From CBDBES01 sp965204465 (GTDB taxonomy: Bacteria; Spirochaetota; Leptospiria; Turneriellales; CBDBES01), in assembly GCA_965204465.1 (NCBI GenBank), contig OZ241995.1, forward strand, positions 372,001 through 436,000: a stretch of 64,000 nucleotides of DNA, written 5' to 3'. The notes beneath the pieces are model-generated. The model saw only the letters and a list, made by a program, of their open reading frames with translations. It was not told the DNA's origin and made no database searches. Each line of letters starts with the position of its first letter. The stretch's first letter is position 1. Shown here in pieces: positions 34,786-47,079 of this stretch. The translations under genes and the position numbers were made by a program.

Positions 34786-35562
34786 ATGAATCAATTCAAA
34801 AACTATATTTTATTTCTCGCCTTTCTGTTCACTCTGCAAAGTTTTGCTCTTTCTCCGGTTCAGAAATCTAAGTTCAAAAAACTTTCTGCCTATGACATCA
34901 TTAAAAAAGGAGAAGATATTATGAGAGGCACTTCCAGTTATAGCCGATCTAAGATAACCGTCGAAAAAAGAAGATTTAAGAGAAGCATGGTGATCGATAA
35001 TTGGGATAGCAGTCTTGGTAAAAAGACGTTCATTCGTATACTGAAACCTAAAAAAGATAAGGGAGTTACTTTTTTAAAAAAAGATAAAAAATTATGGCAG
35101 TATATTCCTGGCATTGGTAAAGAAATAAAAATAGAAGAATCTCTTATGGGCGACTCCTGGATGGGATCTGATTTTACGAATGATGATCTGGTGAGAGAGA
35201 CATCGATTACAGACGACTATACTCATGCATTTAGCACATCAAATGATCCATCCGTTTATAGGATCATTCTAAAACCAAAGCCCGGGAAACCAGTTATTTG
35301 GGAAAAAATTGTTATGTATATCCGCAAAAAGGATTATCTCCCCCAAAAGGAAGAATTTTTTGATCATAAGAATCGTCTTCAAAAAAGACTGATATTAAGT
35401 GATTTTAGAGATATGGGGAAACGTTTTATTCCTACTCGTTTAGAGATGTCTACCATCAAACAAGGAAAAGTCAGATCAAGCACTACCATGGAATATATTA
35501 GAATCAAATTTGATCTGAATATTCCTTCCCGTATATTTTCTAAAGCAAACTTACGCAAATAG
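34786..35562 (+). CDS. Outer-membrane lipoprotein-sorting protein (LolA-like)
   Basis: The 258-residue protein has a signal peptide (about residues 5-22, FLAFLFTLQSFA) and a LolA-like domain typical of YP-type lipoprotein-sorting proteins. The central block KKDKGVTFLKKDKKLWQYIPGIGKEIKIEESLMGDSWMGSDFTNDDLV is characteristic. It lies 1 base from the downstream permease gene. It probably carries lipids or lipoproteins across the periplasm for that permease. Confidence 0.78.
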   Translation: MNQFKNYILFLAFLFTLQSFALSPVQKSKFKKLSAYDIIKKGEDIMRGTSSYSRSKITVEKRRFKRSMVIDNWDSSLGKKTFIRILKPKKDKGVTFLKKDKKLWQYIPGIGKEIKIEESLMGDSWMGSDFTNDDLVRETSITDDYTHAFSTSNDPSVYRIILKPKPGKPVIWEKIVMYIRKKDYLPQKEEFFDHKNRLQKRLILSDFRDMGKRFIPTRLEMSTIKQGKVRSSTTMEYIRIKFDLNIPSRIFSKANLRK

Positions 35563-35563
35563 T

Positions 35564-36883
35564 ATGCTCCATTTTTCTTTCAGAAACATCTTTAGAAATA
35601 AACGTAGAAGTGCGATCACATTAATTTCGGTGATCGTGGCTACTTTTTTAGTTATTTCAATGCGTTTTTTGGTATATGGTTCTCATCAAGAGGCTCTTCG
35701 AAATGCGGTAAGCCTTACTTCTGGATTTATACAAATAGCCGCCTTTGGTTGGCTTGAAAATAAACCCTTAGAAAGAGCATTAGATATAGATGAAAAACTA
35801 ATAAGATCTTTGAAAATAGAGGGAGTGGATATTATATCCCCCAGGATTGAAGGATTTGCTCTTGCAAGTTTTAAGAGCCAGTCTTCTTTTATATCCATAA
35901 GAGCGATAGACCCTATTGCAGAGAAAAGAATTACGACATTACATACATATCCTGTGGAAGGGGAATTTTTACACGAAATTGATACAAAGCCCCTTAAAAA
36001 AGATGAAGGTGTTTCAGTCCATAAAGTAATCTTAGGTAGAACATTAGCCAATGATTTGAATGTTCAGCTAAAAGATGAAATTTCCTTGGTGGCTACCCAG
36101 TTTGGCGGTTCAGTGGGTGCAATATTGGCCCAAGTGGTAGGCATTTATAAAACCTTAGATCCTTTTATGGATGGGAATACAATATATCTACCCATTGAAT
36201 CAGGAGAAGATCTTTTTGACCTGGGAGAGCTAAAAGAAAACATTGGAACAAAACGTTATACTTCTTTGCTACTAGGCATTGAAGATCATCTTAAAGCAGG
36301 TGAAGTATATGAAGAATTATCGTCTCTTTACCCGAAGCCTGAATTACCTCCCGGAGAAAATGCAGAAGATTCAGATATTTATTCTGCGATAGTCCACTTT
36401 TGGCCAGATCTGATCCCTGGCTTGGTAGAACTTTTAGAATTTGACAAAGCCACTAACGAAGCAAGTTTCTTCTTTTTGGTTTTACTCATGGCATTTGGAA
36501 TACTCAATACAGTACAGATGTCCATACAAGAAAGGTTGCGTGAATTTGGAATACTCATTGCCTTGGGTACCAAGCGAAACCAACTTCTGAAAATGATATT
36601 CATGGAAGTTATTTTTATTCTTACGCCTGGTCTCATCATTGGCAGCATCATGGGAATTGCTTTAGGAAGTTATTTCTATTATTATCCTTATCAGTTTTCC
36701 GGCGAAATTGCAGAAGCATCTTCCTCTATGGGGATGCCAGTTATGCATATGAAAACCATTGTAAATTTTGATGAATTATGGACTGGAATTCTGACATTAT
36801 TTCTACCATCCATGTTATTCACTTATTTAGCAGGCAGACGTATCTATAAAATTGATCCCGTAAAAGTAATTGCTTCTTACTAA
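35564..36883 (+). CDS. ABC transporter permease, FtsX/LolE type
   Basis: The 439-residue protein has an N-terminal TM (about 20-40, SVIVATFLVISMRFL), a large periplasmic MacB_PCD-like domain (about 45-310) and three C-terminal TMs (FFFLVLLMAFGILNTVQMS ... IFILTPGLIIGSIM ... LFLPSMLFTYLAGR). This matches LolC/E and MacB permeases. The C-terminal RREFGILIALGTKRNQLLKM-type coupling helix is present (REFGILIALGTKRNQ). The LolA-like partner precedes it, but the matching ATPase gene is not in the window, so the transporter is incomplete locally. Confidence 0.8.
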   Translation: MLHFSFRNIFRNKRRSAITLISVIVATFLVISMRFLVYGSHQEALRNAVSLTSGFIQIAAFGWLENKPLERALDIDEKLIRSLKIEGVDIISPRIEGFALASFKSQSSFISIRAIDPIAEKRITTLHTYPVEGEFLHEIDTKPLKKDEGVSVHKVILGRTLANDLNVQLKDEISLVATQFGGSVGAILAQVVGIYKTLDPFMDGNTIYLPIESGEDLFDLGELKENIGTKRYTSLLLGIEDHLKAGEVYEELSSLYPKPELPPGENAEDSDIYSAIVHFWPDLIPGLVELLEFDKATNEASFFFLVLLMAFGILNTVQMSIQERLREFGILIALGTKRNQLLKMIFMEVIFILTPGLIIGSIMGIALGSYFYYYPYQFSGEIAEASSSMGMPVMHMKTIVNFDELWTGILTLFLPSMLFTYLAGRRIYKIDPVKVIASY

Positions 36884-36917
36884 ATATCTCTAAGCATACT
36901 TCTTTATTTTCAGGCTT

Positions 36918-36955
36918 AAAAAAATATCCGATAACAAAATATTTCAATCGGGTAT
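36918..36955 (-). terminator. Rho-independent terminator of pyk
   Basis: On the minus strand, ATACCCGAT (36947-36955) pairs with ATCGGATAT (36924-36932), with one mismatch over a 14-base loop. It is followed by T7 (36918-36924). It begins just after the pyk stop codon at 36957. Confidence 0.6.
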
Positions 36956-36956
36956 A

Positions 36957-38384
36957 TTATCTGAAGAATCTTACTTGAATGGAATCAAATTTGTCCTTTT
37001 CTGCCAGAATATCCGATAATACCACTGTGGTATCTCCTGTCTTTAGTAGTTTTTTCTTTTTAATTAATTGAAAGGCATTCTGGATCGTTTTTTCAGGATC
37101 ATTAGAGAATTCAATATAAAAAGAGTAACAGGCACGGTTCATCAATAATTTTTTTCTGACTGTTAGCACATTTGTAAATGCGTATACAACAGAATACTTA
37201 GGATGAAATGATGTGACAAAATCGGCAGTTAAACCTTGTTTTGTGACTAAAATAATGGCAGAGGCTTTTTCAGCATCGGCTAATTCTACTGCCGCTTTTG
37301 TAATTCTTTCTTTTGTATTATTTGTAGTACGTTTTTCTCTGGCCCATTCGATGCCTCCGGATATCTCCGTCCTTTTGCATATTTTATGTAAGTATTCTAC
37401 AGCCTTTACTGGATATTTACCTATAGAAGTCTCTCCCGATAGCATAACACAATCAGCTTCTTCGTAAACAGCATTTGCGACATCGGTAACTTCTGCCCTG
37501 GTTGGTATAGGATTATCGATCATAGATTCTAATAAATGAGTGGCGATGATACATTTCTTACCCTGTTCGGCAGTCTCTTTGATCAATCGTCTTTGAATGA
37601 TTGGTAATTCTTCAATGGGTACTTCTACTCCAAGATCGCCTCTTGCAACCATTAATCCATCTGCAACTTTAATGATCTCTTCTTGATGAAGTACGCCAAA
37701 ATGATCCTCAATCTTAGCGATTACTTGGGCATGGCCATTATGCCTTTTAATAATTCTTTTACATTCTTCTACATCCGCAGCGGAACGAACAAAAGAAAGA
37801 GCGATAAAATCCACATCATGTTTTACTGCGAATAATATATCTTGTTCATCTTTAGAAGTAATCGCAGGTAGATTGATCCTAATGCCAGGCAAATTTATAT
37901 GCCTTCTGGATTTTATAACACCGCCATCCACTACTTTGCAACGTAATCCAAAACCAGTTTTCTCGATCACATCTAAATTGATCAATCCATTATCCACAAT
38001 GATCCGGTTACCAGGATTTAGATCTTTCTTTAAATTGTAGTCAACAAATATGCCGCTTGTTTCTTCTGGATCTTTTTCTCCTATCATAGAAATGTCAATA
38101 ATATCACCTACATTCAAGATAATATTTTGATCTATATCCCCTGTTCTGATCTCAGGGCCTTTTGTATCCACCAATATGGGTACAGGAGGATCTATGGTCT
38201 TATTCAATAATTTAATGCTTTTGATCACTTCCAGATGTTTCTTATGTTCCCCATGGGACATATTTAATCTGGCAATATCCATACCCGCTTTATATAAATT
38301 TTTTAGCGCGGATAAAGATGAAGAAGAAGGTCCGATCGTACATATGATCTTTGTTTTACGTTGCTGTCTTTGTTTTATTTGCAT
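36957..38384 (-). CDS. pyk: Pyruvate kinase
   Basis: The 475-residue enzyme makes pyruvate and ATP from phosphoenolpyruvate and ADP. N-terminal TKIICTIGPSSSS, the catalytic block (VIAKIEDHFGVLHQEEI), GLMVARGDLGVEVP and the ATH-LESM segment are all present, as is the C-terminal domain with SAIILVTKQGLTADFVTSFHP. It is convergent with the FtsX-type permease and divergent from guaA. Confidence 0.94.
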   Translation of the reverse strand: MQIKQRQQRKTKIICTIGPSSSSLSALKNLYKAGMDIARLNMSHGEHKKHLEVIKSIKLLNKTIDPPVPILVDTKGPEIRTGDIDQNIILNVGDIIDISMIGEKDPEETSGIFVDYNLKKDLNPGNRIIVDNGLINLDVIEKTGFGLRCKVVDGGVIKSRRHINLPGIRINLPAITSKDEQDILFAVKHDVDFIALSFVRSAADVEECKRIIKRHNGHAQVIAKIEDHFGVLHQEEIIKVADGLMVARGDLGVEVPIEELPIIQRRLIKETAEQGKKCIIATHLLESMIDNPIPTRAEVTDVANAVYEEADCVMLSGETSIGKYPVKAVEYLHKICKRTEISGGIEWAREKRTTNNTKERITKAAVELADAEKASAIILVTKQGLTADFVTSFHPKYSVVYAFTNVLTVRKKLLMNRACYSFYIEFSNDPEKTIQNAFQLIKKKKLLKTGDTTVVLSDILAEKDKFDSIQVRFFR

Positions 38385-38844
38385 ATGGATAATTCTCTCT
38401 CTCTTTATCTATTTTCGAACTTTCTATAAAAGTTATTGAATATTTCAATCATTTTTCTTGTTTAATAAGGTCATTGTAGTTCTTCGGGATCGGAAAAATA
38501 GAATTTAATTATCGTAAAGGAGGAATATATAGGGTTATAAATTTCATTATGCAGAGCTACCTTAATATCTTTAGTGTCTTTGACAAAAATATTTTTTCTG
38601 ATCTAAATCAGTATACTAGCAAGCCTGATCCTTCTACTCAAAATTCACCTGCAAACGAACACAGATAAATTATTGGTTTTTCACCCACAAAGTAGAAGCA
38701 ACATCCGGACGTGTACAAGTGAAAAATTACTTTTAAATCATTAAAAAATTTCAATAATTGCTTTACAAAACATTAAAATTTTATAGATAATTGAAAATTC
38801 ATTTGCCATGAGGTAGACAAAATTTTTAAAAGCAGAAAAAAATA
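38385..38844. other. Gene-free region between pyk and guaA, with one small ORF
   Basis: About 460 bases. It contains a small plus-strand frame (38549-38668) and a good Shine-Dalgarno-like AAAGGAGG at 38516-38523 that is too far (25 bases) from that ATG to serve it directly. A TTTACA/TAGATA pair near 38762-38789 with a 16-base spacer is a possible guaA promoter. No riboswitch fold is recognisable. Confidence 0.35.
38549..38668 (+). CDS. Possible small protein, 39 residues
   Basis: ATG at 38549 opens a 39-codon frame (MQSYLNIFSVFDKNIF ... PANEHR). There is no membrane segment and no family match by eye. An AGGAGG lies 25 bases upstream. It may be a chance frame. Confidence 0.2.
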   Translation: MQSYLNIFSVFDKNIFSDLNQYTSKPDPSTQNSPANEHR

Positions 38845-40401
38845 ATGACAAAAGAAATTCTTATATTAGATTTTGGTTCTCAGTATACCCAATTGATAGC
38901 GCGCAAAATAAGAGAATTAAATTATTATGCCGAAATTAAACCCTTTGGGATTGATCTTAAAGACATAAAAAGAAAAGCCCCTGCTGGGATTATTCTATCC
39001 GGTGGTCCTCGTTCTACCTATGGAAATAATGCTCCTAAGCTAGATAGAAATGTATTTAAGTATATCCTAAAAGAAAAAATACCCATTCTGGGAATATGTT
39101 ATGGAATGCAAGTATTGGTCTCTGTTTTAGGAGGCAAGGTAAAGGCTTCTTCTCACAGAGAGTTTGGCCCAGCTGACTTATATATACGAAATAATAAAAC
39201 AGACCTTCTATATAAAATGAAAGCGAAAACAAGCGTATGGATGAGTCATGGAGACAAGGTAGTAGAGTTGCCTCCTTCTTTTATGATACTAGGCAGTACC
39301 AATGCATCTGAGTATGCAATGATCGCTTCTGAAAAACAAAAAATATATGGGGTACAATTCCATCCTGAAGTATATCATACAAAAGAAGGTAAAAAATTAC
39401 TTAAAAATTTTTGCCAAAGAATTGTTGGCCTAAAAGAAAATTGGACAATGAAAAACTACGCTAAAGAATCTATACGCGAAATAAAAGAAAAAGTAGGTAA
39501 AGAAAGAGTTCTCTTAGGAGTTTCAGGAGGTGTAGATTCAATGGTGGCAGGCAAGCTATTGCATCATGCTATCGGGAAACAGCTTACATGCGTATACGTG
39601 GATAATGGTCTTGCCAGAACCAATGACATGCAAGAAGTAAAGACTATTTTCTCAAAACATTTTAATATCCCATTGCATATTGTAAAAGCAAAAAATGTAT
39701 TTTTGAAAGAACTAAAAGGAGTTACTCATTCAGAGAAAAAGAGAAAAATTATTGGGAAAATATTCATAGAACAATTTAAAAAGAAAGCCCTAAAATTAGG
39801 CCACCATAAATTTTTTGCGCAAGGAACACTATATCCAGATGTAATCGAATCTGTACCCGTAAAAGGAGATTCAAATACGATTAAATCACATCATAACAGA
39901 GTAAAAGAAGTCATGAAAATGATAAAGACTGGAAAAATGATCGAACCATTGAAAGAATTATTCAAAGACGAAGTAAGAAAATTAGGTAAAGAACTTAAAA
40001 TGCCTAACTCTATTTTATATCGTCATCCATTCCCAGGACCAGGTCTGGGTATCCGGATCATAGGGGAAATCAATTCAAAGCGTCTATCTATTTTGAGAGC
40101 GGCGGATGTTATCCTGATTGATGAGCTTAAAAAGAAAAATTATTATTACAAGGTATGGCAAGCCTTCGCTCTTTTCCTTCCTGTGCTTTCCGTTGGTGTG
40201 ATGGGAGAGAAAAGGACATACGAAAATGTAATTGGTCTTAGGATTGTGGAAAGTTCGGATGCCATGACTGCAGATTTTGCAAGGCTGCCCATGAGTTTTT
40301 TAGGAAAAATATCCAATAGGATCATAAATGAAGTGCAAGGAGTAAATCGAGTGGTTTATGATATTTCCTCTAAGCCGCCTGCCACTATTGAATGGGAATG
40401 A
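38845..40401 (+). CDS. guaA: GMP synthase (glutamine-hydrolysing)
   Basis: The 518-residue enzyme converts XMP to GMP. The amidotransferase half has C85 in GICYGMQ and His/Glu H173 and E175 in QFHPEVYHT. The ATP pyrophosphatase half begins with LGVSGGVDSMV (residues 225-235). The C-terminal dimerisation block ends MTADFARLP and KPPATIEWE, as usual for GuaA. The length is typical. The start is an ATG with no clear Shine-Dalgarno. Confidence 0.95.
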   Translation: MTKEILILDFGSQYTQLIARKIRELNYYAEIKPFGIDLKDIKRKAPAGIILSGGPRSTYGNNAPKLDRNVFKYILKEKIPILGICYGMQVLVSVLGGKVKASSHREFGPADLYIRNNKTDLLYKMKAKTSVWMSHGDKVVELPPSFMILGSTNASEYAMIASEKQKIYGVQFHPEVYHTKEGKKLLKNFCQRIVGLKENWTMKNYAKESIREIKEKVGKERVLLGVSGGVDSMVAGKLLHHAIGKQLTCVYVDNGLARTNDMQEVKTIFSKHFNIPLHIVKAKNVFLKELKGVTHSEKKRKIIGKIFIEQFKKKALKLGHHKFFAQGTLYPDVIESVPVKGDSNTIKSHHNRVKEVMKMIKTGKMIEPLKELFKDEVRKLGKELKMPNSILYRHPFPGPGLGIRIIGEINSKRLSILRAADVILIDELKKKNYYYKVWQAFALFLPVLSVGVMGEKRTYENVIGLRIVESSDAMTADFARLPMSFLGKISNRIINEVQGVNRVVYDISSKPPATIEWE

Positions 40402-40406
40402 TAAAA

Positions 40407-40450
40407 GTGGGTGGTGGTGGTGTGTGTGGGGTAGGGGGTAGGGTAGGGGG
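40407..40450 (+). other. G-rich tract, candidate G-quadruplex
   Basis: After the guaA stop the plus strand has GTGGGTGGTGGTGG and then four G runs (GGGG, GGGGG, GGG, GGGGG at 40428-40450) separated only by TA. This meets the G3+N1-7 x4 quadruplex pattern and is striking in an AT-rich genome. It lies between convergent guaA and recO. Confidence 0.65.
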
Positions 40451-40468
40451 CCATTACTCATAATATAT

Positions 40469-41152
40469 CTACAGATGGAAAAGAAAATTACAGATATTTT
40501 CTCTATAAGTAGTATCTTTTAAAGTATTATCTTTTTTAGTATTCTTTAAAGTGTTGTCTATTTTTTCGCTTAGTGGGTCAAAATCGCTAAAAAAAGATAT
40601 CCAATCGCAGGGTAGAAAATCTTCCTTTACAAGGAAAGGTTCTTTTAATTGAATGAATCCTTCTCTAAATTGAAAGAAAAAATTATTTTTAGAACTACCT
40701 GAAAGTTCAACACATTCTTTCAAAGGTAAGTACCCTAACCTATCCAATAAATGGATATAAAAATAATTAATATAATCATTTTGCTTATGTGCCTCTAAAA
40801 AATTCCAATTTCTCAAAATTGGATACAGTAACTTATAAATAGATAGATGGTTGTCTCCGAAATAAAGAATTCTCAATGGCTTTAATAGTTCTGCTAATCT
40901 TGTAAGTTCATCATAATTTGCATGAATACCAACCGGACTTTGAATTAAATTTGATTCTTTGGGAATTATTTTTCTTCCAGAAGTAAAATCAAAATTCCAG
41001 ATTGCCCCAGGCATATAGAAAAGGTGTGTTCTTTTTTTTGATTTTAAAATGCCTGGAAGCCTTATCGTTTGTAATTCACCATCTTCAAAAATGACTTTCA
41101 ATAAAATAGATTCTTTAGGGGTTTCTCTACGGGACAATATAATGCCTTCCAT
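40469..41152 (-). CDS. recO: RecO-like DNA repair protein
   Basis: The 227-residue protein fits RecO in N-terminal beta structure (GIILSRRETPKESILLKVIFEDG) and in its context next to ybeY and corC, but sequence conservation is weak and the zinc cysteines of many RecO proteins are not evident. RecO loads RecA through RecFOR. The C-terminal tail has a partial repeat (DNTLKNTKKDNTLKD). Confidence is moderate. Confidence 0.5.
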   Translation of the reverse strand: MEGIILSRRETPKESILLKVIFEDGELQTIRLPGILKSKKRTHLFYMPGAIWNFDFTSGRKIIPKESNLIQSPVGIHANYDELTRLAELLKPLRILYFGDNHLSIYKLLYPILRNWNFLEAHKQNDYINYFYIHLLDRLGYLPLKECVELSGSSKNNFFFQFREGFIQLKEPFLVKEDFLPCDWISFFSDFDPLSEKIDNTLKNTKKDNTLKDTTYRENICNFLFHL

Positions 41153-41167
41153 AAAAAATGTCCCCTG

Positions 41168-42019
41168 TTAAATTGATTTACGGGGTAAAAAATCTAGAAG
41201 AACTTGTTCTATTTGTTGGCCTGAAAATTTCTCTAATGTTAATTTAACAGAGCCATATTGTATTTCACTTCCTTTTCTAAGATTGCCCTTGAGTTGATGA
41301 AGCATATACCCAGCCAAGGTATTGAATCTTTCTTCTGGAAAGTTTACAGCTAGTTCCTTATTCAAATGATTAAGAGGCACGCTGGCATCCACTCTATATT
41401 GTCTATGTGCAATTTCCTGGATTGTTTTTTTATTACTATCAAATTCATCTCTTATATCCCCCACAATTTCCTCCAATATATCTTCCAGAGTGATCAATCC
41501 TGTTGTTTCTCCATATTCATTCACAGTCATTACCAAATGATTCTGTTTGATCCGCATATCTCTTAAAAGAGAAAGTAGTTTTTGGGTTTCAGGAACAAAT
41601 TGTAAATTGCGAATATAGTTAACTAGTTTGAAACGAGTACCTTTTTTTTGGGCTAGTTCAGAAAAAAGACTCTTTGCATAAAGAAGTCCTATAAAATTCT
41701 TATGTCTGTCTTCATTTTTATAAACTGGTATACGGGAATGTCCAGATTTTTTTAGAACGGCTATTGTTTTTTTTAAAGAAGCATCTACGGGCAAAGTAAC
41801 CATCTTTGTAACAGGTATCTTGATCTTATCTGCGTCATATCGAATCAAATGAACTACATTTAATATCATCTGTAGCTGTTCATTATTTATGGGAGTATCT
41901 TGCTCGTCAAAAAAATCCACGAGTTCATCCCTAAGAGAACCATTTTTTTGAAATAATTGAGAAATTAAATTCTTGAAAGTAGAAGTTTTATCTTGGGAGG
42001 CGTTATGGCTGTTTTCCAT
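41168..42019 (-). CDS. corC: CorC/HlyC-family CBS-domain protein
   Basis: The 283-residue cytoplasmic protein has paired CBS domains (about 70-185; VTKMVTLPVDASLKKTIAVL, GHSRIPVYK; NHLVMTVNEYGETTGLITLEDILEEIVGDI) followed by the transporter-associated CorC_HlyC domain (about 205-280; YRVDASVPLNHLNKEL, TLAGYMLHQLKG). It is probably a magnesium/cobalt efflux accessory. The gene is in a run with ybeY and recO. Confidence 0.85.
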   Translation of the reverse strand: MENSHNASQDKTSTFKNLISQLFQKNGSLRDELVDFFDEQDTPINNEQLQMILNVVHLIRYDADKIKIPVTKMVTLPVDASLKKTIAVLKKSGHSRIPVYKNEDRHKNFIGLLYAKSLFSELAQKKGTRFKLVNYIRNLQFVPETQKLLSLLRDMRIKQNHLVMTVNEYGETTGLITLEDILEEIVGDIRDEFDSNKKTIQEIAHRQYRVDASVPLNHLNKELAVNFPEERFNTLAGYMLHQLKGNLRKGSEIQYGSVKLTLEKFSGQQIEQVLLDFLPRKSI

Positions 42020-42022
42020 AGT

Positions 42023-42550
42023 TTAATGGGTTAAAGAAGGAATAAAAGAAAGACCAATCGAATCTAATAGATCCCTTTCTTTTCCTTTCATGACAAGGCA
42101 TTCATATTCTGACCTTTCATGATCTAAACCAATTGAATGCAAAATACCATGTATGGTCAATAAACTTAATTCATTGGCCAAAGAGACTTCATGTTCTTTT
42201 GCTTGATTTTCAGCGGTATCCACAGAAATATAAATTTCTGCCAATGGAATACTTTGATCCATATTGTAACTGACTTGTAATTCATCATGCATATCATTGT
42301 TTGAATTATCAAACAAAAAAGTAAGTACATCTGTAGCATATTCTTTTTTCCTATAATATCCATTCAATTGTTTCAGATATTTATCTGAAGAAAGAATAAC
42401 ATGTAATATTGTTTTAGAGGGAACATTGATCATTTTTAGAAATACCTCTTCCGTTGTAAGTCTCTGCATATATTTCTTCCATATTTTTATAGAGTTTTTT
42501 CTATACTGTGTTTGCGCAAAAGAGCGATCCGAAAATGTGGCGACTGTCAT
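42023..42550 (-). CDS. ybeY: Endoribonuclease YbeY
   Basis: The 175-residue zinc endoribonuclease is needed for 16S 3'-end processing and ribosome quality control. The hallmark HGILHSIGLDH with its three zinc-binding histidines is present, followed by the EMxxKE-like stretch (CLVMKGKERDLLDSIGL). It overlaps the STAS gene by 1 base and is 3 bases from corC. The N-terminus is longer than many YbeY. Confidence 0.88.
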   Translation of the reverse strand: MTVATFSDRSFAQTQYRKNSIKIWKKYMQRLTTEEVFLKMINVPSKTILHVILSSDKYLKQLNGYYRKKEYATDVLTFLFDNSNNDMHDELQVSYNMDQSIPLAEIYISVDTAENQAKEHEVSLANELSLLTIHGILHSIGLDHERSEYECLVMKGKERDLLDSIGLSFIPSLTH

Positions 42551-42924
42551 TATAAAGATTTTTGAATCCTTTTTTTAGCTTCTTCTAGAGAGGAAACTAT
42601 TTCAAATTTTAATTTTAGGTCTGCTATTTCTAACAAATCAGTTATAAATTTAGAAGGAGATAGAAGTATCAAGTGACCATCATTTTTTTCAATGGCTTTA
42701 TGAATATTTAATAATAGGGCAATCCCCGAACTATTTATATATTTCAAGTCTTGAAGTCTAAAAATACAATCATATATTTTTTCTTCAAAAATATTTTTAA
42801 TTTTATTGTTTAAAGAAAAAATATTTTCAGAGGTTATTTTACCTTTTAGATCGATCAACAAGAAACTTTGATCGGAACTTTTTTCAATCTTAATTGTAAA
42901 GCTTAAATCGGGATCTATAATCAT
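42550..42924 (-). CDS. STAS-domain anti-sigma factor antagonist
   Basis: The 124-residue protein is a SpoIIAA/RsbV-like STAS domain. The phosphorylatable Ser is in YINSSGIALLLN. It should act in a partner-switching pathway with an anti-sigma factor kinase. No kinase or sigma gene is adjacent. It is cotranscribed with ybeY. Confidence 0.8.
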   Translation of the reverse strand: MIIDPDLSFTIKIEKSSDQSFLLIDLKGKITSENIFSLNNKIKNIFEEKIYDCIFRLQDLKYINSSGIALLLNIHKAIEKNDGHLILLSPSKFITDLLEIADLKLKFEIVSSLEEAKKRIQKSL

Positions 42925-42980
42925 AAATATATGTAGATATTACTTACATCAAATAAAAAGCAATCAAAATAATAGCAAAA

Positions 42981-43094
42981 CCGCCAGCGTCCTACTCTCC
43001 CAGGAAGCGAACCTCCAAGTACCATCGGCGATGCAAGTCTTAACTTTCGTGTTCGGTATGGGAACGAGTGTTTCCCCTGCTCTATAACTGGCGG
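42981..43094 (-). rRNA. rrf: 5S ribosomal RNA
   Basis: The 114-nt minus-strand gene begins CCGCCAGTTATAGAGCAGG and its ends pair (CCGCCAG/CTGGCGG), forming helix I. The loop sequence CCGAACACGAAAGTTAAG is the classical 5S motif. Confidence 0.93.
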
Positions 43095-43118
43095 AAAATA
43101 AAATCAAAATATAATATG

Positions 43119-46115
<2,997 letters not shown>

Positions 46116-46314
46116 ATATTATGCTTTGATTTTACACTTTTCTATTTTTATATTTATGTATTGAGTCAAACGAAATTGTATTTTATACAATAAATTAACA
46201 TTATAATCATTTTTCAAATTGGAACAGGATAAAGACCTTTGTCTTATCCCTTCTATGAACTATAAAGCTCATTAGCTGGTTGTTACAGCATACAAAAACT
46301 GTACCATTGATCTA

Positions 46315-46387
46315 TGGAGACTACCGGGATCGAACCGGTGACCTTCTGCGTGCAAGGCAGATGCTCTCCCAGCTGAGCTAAGTCCCC
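46315..46387 (-). tRNA. tRNA-Ala (anticodon TGC)
   Basis: The 73-nt cloverleaf has acceptor GGGGACT, a D-arm with AGCTCAGCTGGGAGAGC, an anticodon loop CTTGCAC and TTCGATCC in the T-loop. CCA is not encoded. It sits 13 bases from tRNA-Ile and 200 bases upstream of 23S. Confidence 0.95.
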
Positions 46388-46400
46388 TTAGTAATATTCT

Positions 46401-46474
<74 letters not shown>

Positions 46475-46581
46475 TTTTTTATTTAAAATTCTACCTGCAT
46501 CACAGAATTTTTTATGCCAAGGGCCACAACTTCAAGTGCATTCTTAGCACAACCTTGCAATATAAAATACCAGCCAAATGA

Positions 46582-46610
46582 CATTAATATCAATGAATTC
46601 AGATTGTCAA
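46582..46610 (-). promoter_or_regulatory. Promoter of the tRNA-Ile/tRNA-Ala/23S/5S unit
   Basis: On the minus strand, TTGACA (46605-46610) is followed by a 17-base spacer and TTAATG (46582-46587); an ATTAAT one base over fits with a 16-base spacer. It lies about 110 bases upstream of tRNA-Ile and just inside the IS1595-type element's insertion point. Confidence 0.45.
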
Positions 46611-46682
46611 TCCTTTTTATGCAAATATTTAAAAATTTTGGCAACTATGTATTTTGTGACACCAAAATAAAAAAGATGAAAT

Positions 46683-46829
46683 TTAACTACTTTTTTGTTT
46701 TTCTTTAGATACCAGAGAACTAGACTTTTTTATTTTTTGATCGGCAACTTTTATTTCGCCTTTTAAAAACTTATCTAAAGGCATTGAAGTTTTAAATTTA
46801 TGATGATATTTCGGATTTTTTTTAGGCAT
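46683..46829 (-). CDS. Small passenger protein of the IS1595-type element
   Basis: The 48-codon frame (MPKKNPKYHHKFKTSMPLDKF ... SKEKQKSS) starts ATGCC inside the transposase stop codon, so it is coupled to the transposase. The protein is small, basic and without a recognised domain. Such a short frame after the transposase is seen in some IS1595 relatives. Confidence 0.4.
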   Translation of the reverse strand: MPKKNPKYHHKFKTSMPLDKFLKGEIKVADQKIKKSSSLVSKEKQKSS

Positions 46830-47079
46830 TGCTTATTAACTCTTTATACTTTAGTCTCTTATTTCTGGCATTGATTAGCAAACTTTTTATATCTATTTGA
46901 TCTCTATTGTTATATCTAAAGACATACTCATTTACGTATTTTTGTAAATGTTTTTTACTCATGTAATGATATACTCCAATATACCCACGTTTAAACAATG
47001 ACCAGAAATTTTCAATATTGTTAGTATGGCAACTTTCATTTACATATTGTCTTAATGAATGAGCTACTGCTTGATGTTC
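46822..47079 (-). pseudogene. IS1595 (ISXO2-like) transposase, C-terminal fragment
   Basis: The minus-strand frame gives YEHQAVAHSLRQYVNESCH, TNNIENFWSLFKRGYIGV, YHYMSKKHLQKYVNEYVFRYNNR and a C-terminus ending ISNA. This matches the end of ISXO2-like DDE transposases, including the conserved HTNxIEgFWSLLKRG block. Its 5' part is missing; at 47080 the sequence changes abruptly to a 23S fragment. Confidence 0.75.

Noticed and set aside
38549..38668. A firm small gene before guaA
   Set aside because: It has no family match and the Shine-Dalgarno is 25 bases away, so it is listed only with low confidence.
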